From a virus, in IMG/VR virus record IMGVR_UViG_3300043313_000471, positions 1 to 42,320 of that record: 42,320 nt of DNA. The stretch is one strand, 5' to 3'. A program made the position numbers and the translations under genes. Shown one piece after another: positions 38,375 through 42,320 of this stretch (the stretch's first letter is position 1; the number at the start of each line of letters is the position of its first letter). A model generated the notes under the pieces. That model ran no database searches and was not told the DNA's origin. It saw only the letters and a program-made list of their open reading frames with translations.

Positions 38375-40078
38375 ATGGCAGAGAAACTCTCGATCACCAT
38401 TGCGCTGGAAGGCGGCAAGGCAATCGAGCAGCAGCTCGAGGGCATTGGCAAGGCCGGCCAGAAAGCGTTTGAGGAGATCGCACGGGCGGCGGAAAAGGCC
38501 GGCGGGTTCAAAAACCTGAAGCCAGAGGAGGTGACTGCCAAGCTGAAGGACCTGGGTGTTGTCGGCAAGGAGGCGTTCGACAAGATCCAGACCGCCGTCG
38601 CGAGCGCATCCAATTGGGAAAGGGTTGTCGGCGCGGTTGCGAGCGTCGAAAAAGGCTTTGCCGGACTGGCCTCGGCGGCAGCCGGGTTTGCCAAGGCGCT
38701 GGGGCCGATCGGCGTGGTGGCCGGCACCGTGGGCGTTGGGATTGTCAAGGTGATGAGCGAGGCGGCTGAGGCGATCAACAAGGTCGATGCAGCGGCGATC
38801 AAGGCCGGGAGTTCGATCGAGCAATTCGATCGGCTCAGGCAGGGTTTCGAGAAAGCGGGGCTTTCGGCTAGCCAGGTGGCCAGCGGCATGACTGCGATCG
38901 GCAGGGCAGCGGAGCAGGCCAAGCTCGACCAGGTCGCGGAGGACTTCAAAACGCTGCAGGAAGCCGCCACCCGCGGTTACGGCGGCCAAGGCACCGAGGA
39001 GTTGAACCGGCTGATCGCGGCGGCGCAGGGCGGCGGCAAGGCGGCCGATGCGGCAAATACGGCACTGAAAAGTCTCGGCGTCACGCTTTCGGGCGACCTT
39101 CCCCAGTCGCTGGGGCAACTGATTGCCAAGTTCGGCGAGACCCAAGGTGTGGCGGCGTTCGTCGAACAATTGCGCACGATGCCGGACAGCGCGAGTCGTT
39201 CGGCGCAGGCGATTGCTGGCCTGGATGCGGCAGGCGTCGCGCTGGTCCAGGCACTCCGCAACGGCCAGATCACCGCCGACCAGTTCACGCAAAGCATGAA
39301 AACGCTGACGCAGGAACAGGCCAATGCAGCTAATCTGTGGGAACAGAATTCCAACAAAATGGCATCTAGCTGGGAGCGGTTCAAGACCAACATCGGCGGC
39401 GACCTGCTTGCTTCCAACACCATGCGGGAATTCAACAGCATCCTCGAGGCTCTCAATACACTGCTCACCGCCACGGCCGAGGACTGGAGCAAGGCGATCG
39501 GGAAAATCTTTGAGCCGATCACCAGTTTTGTCGAAAGACTAACGCAGGCTATTTCTGCTTCGATCGGCCAGGTCACCGGCTGGATCAACAGCCTGCTTGA
39601 GCTGATCGCCAAGGTCGGTGGCGCGATTGCTGCGATCGGCCGCGGCGGCGGTACGCCGGGATCGACGACACCGATACCCGGCAATGCCAGCGGCGGCCTG
39701 ATCGGCGGTCGCGGCACCGGCACGTCCGACAGCAACCTGGCCTGGGTCTCGCGTGGCGAGCATATCATGCCGGCGCGCGCGGTGAAGCAGCCAGGCGTGC
39801 TGGCCTTGCTGGAAGCGCTGCGGCGGTCCGGTGGCAGCCTGCGCGGGGTGATGGACGGGATGGGAAGGTTCGCGGGTGGAGGCATGGTGCCGAGGCTTCC
39901 GGCGTTCGCCGCTGGCGGCATGGTCGGCGGCATGGGGCATCTCGGCACGGTTGATTTGAGAACAGACCACGGCACGGCGAGGCTGATGGCCGGGGCCAGC
40001 GCGATGGAGCAACTGTCGCGGCTGGCGGTGACCAAGCGCATGACCTCGACAGGCAGGAAGCCGGGGTTCATCGGCTGA
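38375..40078 (+). CDS. Tape measure protein
   Basis: A 567-aa protein, long helical N-terminal part (about 1-330) with hydrophobic stretches (AAAGFAKALGPIGVVAGTVG, about 100-130), then a Gly-rich region (GNASGGLIGGRGTGTSDSNL) and a C-terminal domain with VSRGEHIMPARAVKQPGVLA followed by GGMVPRLPAFAAGG. These are typical of siphovirus tape measures. At about 0.15 nm per residue it implies a tail near 85 nm. It follows the gp10-like gene by three bases and overlaps the next by TGATG. Confidence 0.88.
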   Translation: MAEKLSITIALEGGKAIEQQLEGIGKAGQKAFEEIARAAEKAGGFKNLKPEEVTAKLKDLGVVGKEAFDKIQTAVASASNWERVVGAVASVEKGFAGLASAAAGFAKALGPIGVVAGTVGVGIVKVMSEAAEAINKVDAAAIKAGSSIEQFDRLRQGFEKAGLSASQVASGMTAIGRAAEQAKLDQVAEDFKTLQEAATRGYGGQGTEELNRLIAAAQGGGKAADAANTALKSLGVTLSGDLPQSLGQLIAKFGETQGVAAFVEQLRTMPDSASRSAQAIAGLDAAGVALVQALRNGQITADQFTQSMKTLTQEQANAANLWEQNSNKMASSWERFKTNIGGDLLASNTMREFNSILEALNTLLTATAEDWSKAIGKIFEPITSFVERLTQAISASIGQVTGWINSLLELIAKVGGAIAAIGRGGGTPGSTTPIPGNASGGLIGGRGTGTSDSNLAWVSRGEHIMPARAVKQPGVLALLEALRRSGGSLRGVMDGMGRFAGGGMVPRLPAFAAGGMVGGMGHLGTVDLRTDHGTARLMAGASAMEQLSRLAVTKRMTSTGRKPGFIG

Positions 40079-40533
40079 TGCCACTCGGGGCCGACAACAA
40101 CTACACCCTGCTGGTCATGAGCCCGATCGGCGTGCCGCTGTATTCGGCGCGCGGGCTGACCCAGACCCTGACGCCGGTGTCGGAAGCCAAGCCAACCCCG
40201 CGCCGCACCATCAACGGGGAATTGCGCTGGCTCGGGCTCGAGCAGATGCAGAAATACGAAAGCACCATTTCCTGCACCGACCAGCAGGCGCCGCGGTTCG
40301 ACGGCGTCTGGCCCGGGATGGCGGTGCTGGTCAACTGCGTCTGCGAACTGGCCTATGTCACCTCGGGCGGATCGCCCGGCCGCACCGTGGTGCCGGGCAC
40401 CACGCCACGCACCACGCCGGACGGGTATACGTATTACTATCCGCAGATCGCTTTCATGGTGGTCGACTACGACCAGTCAATGGACGAGTACGCGCACGAC
40501 TATCAATGGCAGATCAGCCTGCGGGAAATCTGA
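40078..40533 (+). CDS. Tail protein after tape measure, distal-tail candidate
   Basis: A 151-aa beta-rich protein (YTLLVMSPIGVPLYSARGLT, then RFDGVWPGMAVLVNCVCELA and YPQIAFMVVDYDQSMDEYAH). It is coupled to the tape measure gene by TGATG and to the 880-aa tail-tip gene, which begins two bases after it. A distal-tail role is inferred from place; no family is certain. Confidence 0.6.
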   Translation: MPLGADNNYTLLVMSPIGVPLYSARGLTQTLTPVSEAKPTPRRTINGELRWLGLEQMQKYESTISCTDQQAPRFDGVWPGMAVLVNCVCELAYVTSGGSPGRTVVPGTTPRTTPDGYTYYYPQIAFMVVDYDQSMDEYAHDYQWQISLREI

Positions 40534-40534
40534 C

Positions 40535-42320
40535 ATGCCAATCGCCGGGCCATTTTACTGGGCGTGGTGTGAACCAGAAGAAACTGTATTTGGTCCTGAG
40601 CATCACCGGATGGACGAATACATCTTCTCGGCCAAGCGCACCCTGGCCGAGGGCGAGAAGCCGCTGCTCGAGATCGAAATTCAGAACCCGCATGTCGGCA
40701 TCCTGTCACCGGAGCGGAAATACTGGGCATGGTTTGCCTGGGACAATGGCAGCGAAATCGTGCCGCTGTTCTTTGGCGCAGTGGTCGGCTCGCCGGTCGA
40801 AATCTTTGAGGAGGTGATCAAGCTGCAGTTCGTGGCTGATCCGATTGACTACCAGCAGCGGGTGCAGCTGGTGGCCGAGACGATGAAGGTGCCGCCGTTC
40901 TACGACCCGGTATTCATCGATGTCGGCCAGCGTGACGATCCGAACAGCATCCTGGAAGCCTACGCCAAGGTGTGGGACGTCGATCCGGTCACGCATGAGG
41001 TGATCGCCAACGACATCATCACCGGCGTCGACGGCAATGAGGACTTCACCGGCGACGATCATTTCTACGACGCCATGAACATGACCATCGGCCAGCCGCC
41101 GGCGACCGCGATCCTGATGGATGCCTCGGTGTCGTGGACGCAATCCGCCCGCGGCATCGTCGACATCACCAACGGCTATCGGAAATTTACCGGCATTGCC
41201 GGCGACGCCATCATCGGCGACTGGCCCAGGCCACAGACCGATATCGGTGGCGGATACCGCGTCTACTTTAGTGACTGCTACGATACCGCGGGCGCTTCGG
41301 AAGCCACCGTTGTTTCACATACATGGTCATGGACCAACACGGAAAAGAAGCACAACGACGGAGACACGCTAAGTACTAATATAAGCTACTCGATGCCGAT
41401 GGGCGGCACCATCCATGCGGAAAAGGTGTTGACCGAGAAATCCCAGTCCGGCGTGCTGGACCCGTTCGCCACTGACAGCGATGGCGATCCGGCGCCGCTG
41501 AATATCCCGCCGTCCTACCAGTCGACCACCGGCTATGTCATGGGGTGGAATGTCGCGGCGTCATTGGTGCTGCAATACAGCGCCGAACGGCAACGCACCG
41601 AGCGGGTTGTTTTCTCGGTGGCTGCCGATACGCAGTTCACATATCCACGACCGTCGCAACAGATTGAAATGCTCAACCGGAGCGGGGCTGACGTCGGCGT
41701 GCCTATCATCAATCTGCTAAACTGGACCACGATTGCCGGGACCGCAGTCGATGTCGGCCAGATCATCTTTCCCGACAATCTGGATATCCCCGGGGCTAGG
41801 AGCGTGCAGATCTGCACGGTGGCCGGCACCGCAGGGACCGTTGCGCCCGAGTTCTCCGACATCCCTGGTGTCACCACTGTCGACGGCACCGTGACATGGT
41901 CGAGCCTGGGCGGCGCCACGCCGACCGATAATGCGGTGGACTGGACCGCCATATCGCACGTCAACGCCGGCACCGTCATCCTGCCGACGCGGCCGTTCTA
42001 TACATCCTTCGGCGATTTGGTGCTGCCGGGTACGCATGTGTTTCCGCAAACCGGCGTCTCGGTGGCGCAAGGCCAGACAGTCCGGGCCGCCAACGGCAGC
42101 TTCCAGGTCTGTACGCTGGCCGGCGAGATACCCGTCAATCCCAACCCGACGTTCTCTACCATCTGGGGCACGGTGACAACGGTGGGTTCGTCGGAATGGA
42201 CATCGCTCGGCATGAGCCTGCCATCGGGCACGTCCTATTTCATTGCGACGACGGCCGGCACCACCGGGGCGCAGCATGTCATCCCGCCGTTCGACGAGAC
42301 GCTGCACGCGACGACCGATG
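40535..42320 (+). CDS. Tail tip/hub-like structural protein, 5' part (continues at 1..926)
   Basis: First 595 codons of a protein of about 880 aa, continued at base 1 of the window because the contig is circular. The N-terminal 160 or so residues (YIFSAKRTLAEGEKPLLEIE, then VFIDVGQRDDPNSILEAYAK) look like a tail-hub or attachment domain. From about residue 400, three modules each run from a CT(V/L)AG/TTAG start to an xDGTVxWxSxG end. These are Ig- or FN3-like and probably contact host glycans or brace the fibres. ATG 40535 lies just after the preceding stop. Confidence 0.75.
   Translation, partial: MPIAGPFYWAWCEPEETVFGPEHHRMDEYIFSAKRTLAEGEKPLLEIEIQNPHVGILSPERKYWAWFAWDNGSEIVPLFFGAVVGSPVEIFEEVIKLQFVADPIDYQQRVQLVAETMKVPPFYDPVFIDVGQRDDPNSILEAYAKVWDVDPVTHEVIANDIITGVDGNEDFTGDDHFYDAMNMTIGQPPATAILMDASVSWTQSARGIVDITNGYRKFTGIAGDAIIGDWPRPQTDIGGGYRVYFSDCYDTAGASEATVVSHTWSWTNTEKKHNDGDTLSTNISYSMPMGGTIHAEKVLTEKSQSGVLDPFATDSDGDPAPLNIPPSYQSTTGYVMGWNVAASLVLQYSAERQRTERVVFSVAADTQFTYPRPSQQIEMLNRSGADVGVPIINLLNWTTIAGTAVDVGQIIFPDNLDIPGARSVQICTVAGTAGTVAPEFSDIPGVTTVDGTVTWSSLGGATPTDNAVDWTAISHVNAGTVILPTRPFYTSFGDLVLPGTHVFPQTGVSVAQGQTVRAANGSFQVCTLAGEIPVNPNPTFSTIWGTVTTVGSSEWTSLGMSLPSGTSYFIATTAGTTGAQHVIPPFDETLHATTD
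42252..42320. repeat. Terminal direct repeat, right copy (contig overlap)
   Basis: Exact copy of 1-69. The 880-aa tail gene stays in frame across the join (base 42252 equals base 1), which supports circularity of the assembled genome. Confidence 0.95.

Noticed and set aside
37793-39292. 499-aa antisense ORF over the tape measure and preceding gene
   Set aside because: The plus-strand genes have clear family features and tight overlaps; the antisense protein is low-quality and Arg/Leu/Ala-rich.
38977-40071. 364-aa antisense ORF over the tape measure gene
   Set aside because: Shadow of the real gene in the opposite strand; no domain.
1-42320. tRNA or rRNA genes
   Set aside because: I saw no cloverleaf with a GTTCGA-type T-arm or rRNA-like stretch when reading the intergenic parts; a tRNAscan run would be decisive.

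Overview
The window is the complete genome of a temperate tailed phage, assembled as a circular or circularly permuted molecule. Its first 69 bases are repeated exactly as its last 69 (1-69 = 42252-42320), so the unique length is about 42,251 bp and one tail gene is cut by the linearisation point. The DNA is GC-rich. Signs of the host are a PEPxxWA-type PEP-CTERM cargo protein, a protein resembling the N-terminus of the Tad-pilus secretin CpaC, and several small proteins that look like those of Bradyrhizobium and its relatives. Together they suggest a rhizobial (Alphaproteobacteria, Hyphomicrobiales) host, but this is inference only. A short tape measure (567 aa) and HK97-type head genes point to a siphovirus.

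Layout. (1) Late rightward block, 27.9 kb to the end and on through the origin to 13.6 kb: HNH endonuclease, large terminase, a fused protease/major capsid protein, a terminator, a coiled-coil protein, portal, a collagen-like protein, head-tail connector genes, tail tube, a tail-assembly chaperone with a probable -1 frameshift, tape measure and tail-tip genes (through the contig junction). These are followed by receptor and fibre genes (LamG-like, YALTG-repeat, Asp-box propeller) with a lysis cassette in their midst. (2) A leftward three-gene group (13.7-14.4 kb), then a small XRE regulator reading rightward (14.6 kb). (3) A long leftward early operon (21.4 to 14.8 kb): histone-like peptide, YqaJ-type exonuclease, RecT annealing protein, many small genes with coupled starts and stops, and at the distal end a large serine integrase. 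(4) A roughly 400 bp divergent control region (21.4-21.8 kb) with repeated TACACCT motifs, an 18-bp palindrome and probable promoters. The same motif recurs in front of the XRE gene. (5) A rightward early operon (21.8-27.1 kb): Cro/YdaS-like regulator, VRR-NUC nuclease, PEP-CTERM protein with its own terminator, RepA-like helicase, a repeat/hairpin array, a NusG-like antiterminator, and a cytosine methyltransferase overlapped almost end to end by a second reading frame.

How it fits together. The integrase, XRE and Cro-like regulators handle lysogeny. Exo and RecT provide recombination, the helicase replication, and the NusG-like factor probably late or early antitermination. Three genes look like host-modifying cargo (morons): the PEP-CTERM protein, the exported CpaC-like protein (27.3-27.8 kb, leftward, bounded by an 18-bp direct repeat) and a leftward membrane-anchored protein inside the tail genes (37.3-37.7 kb). 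All three are predicted to act at or outside the inner membrane. Together with the very repetitive receptor-binding genes they are the most interesting part of this genome.
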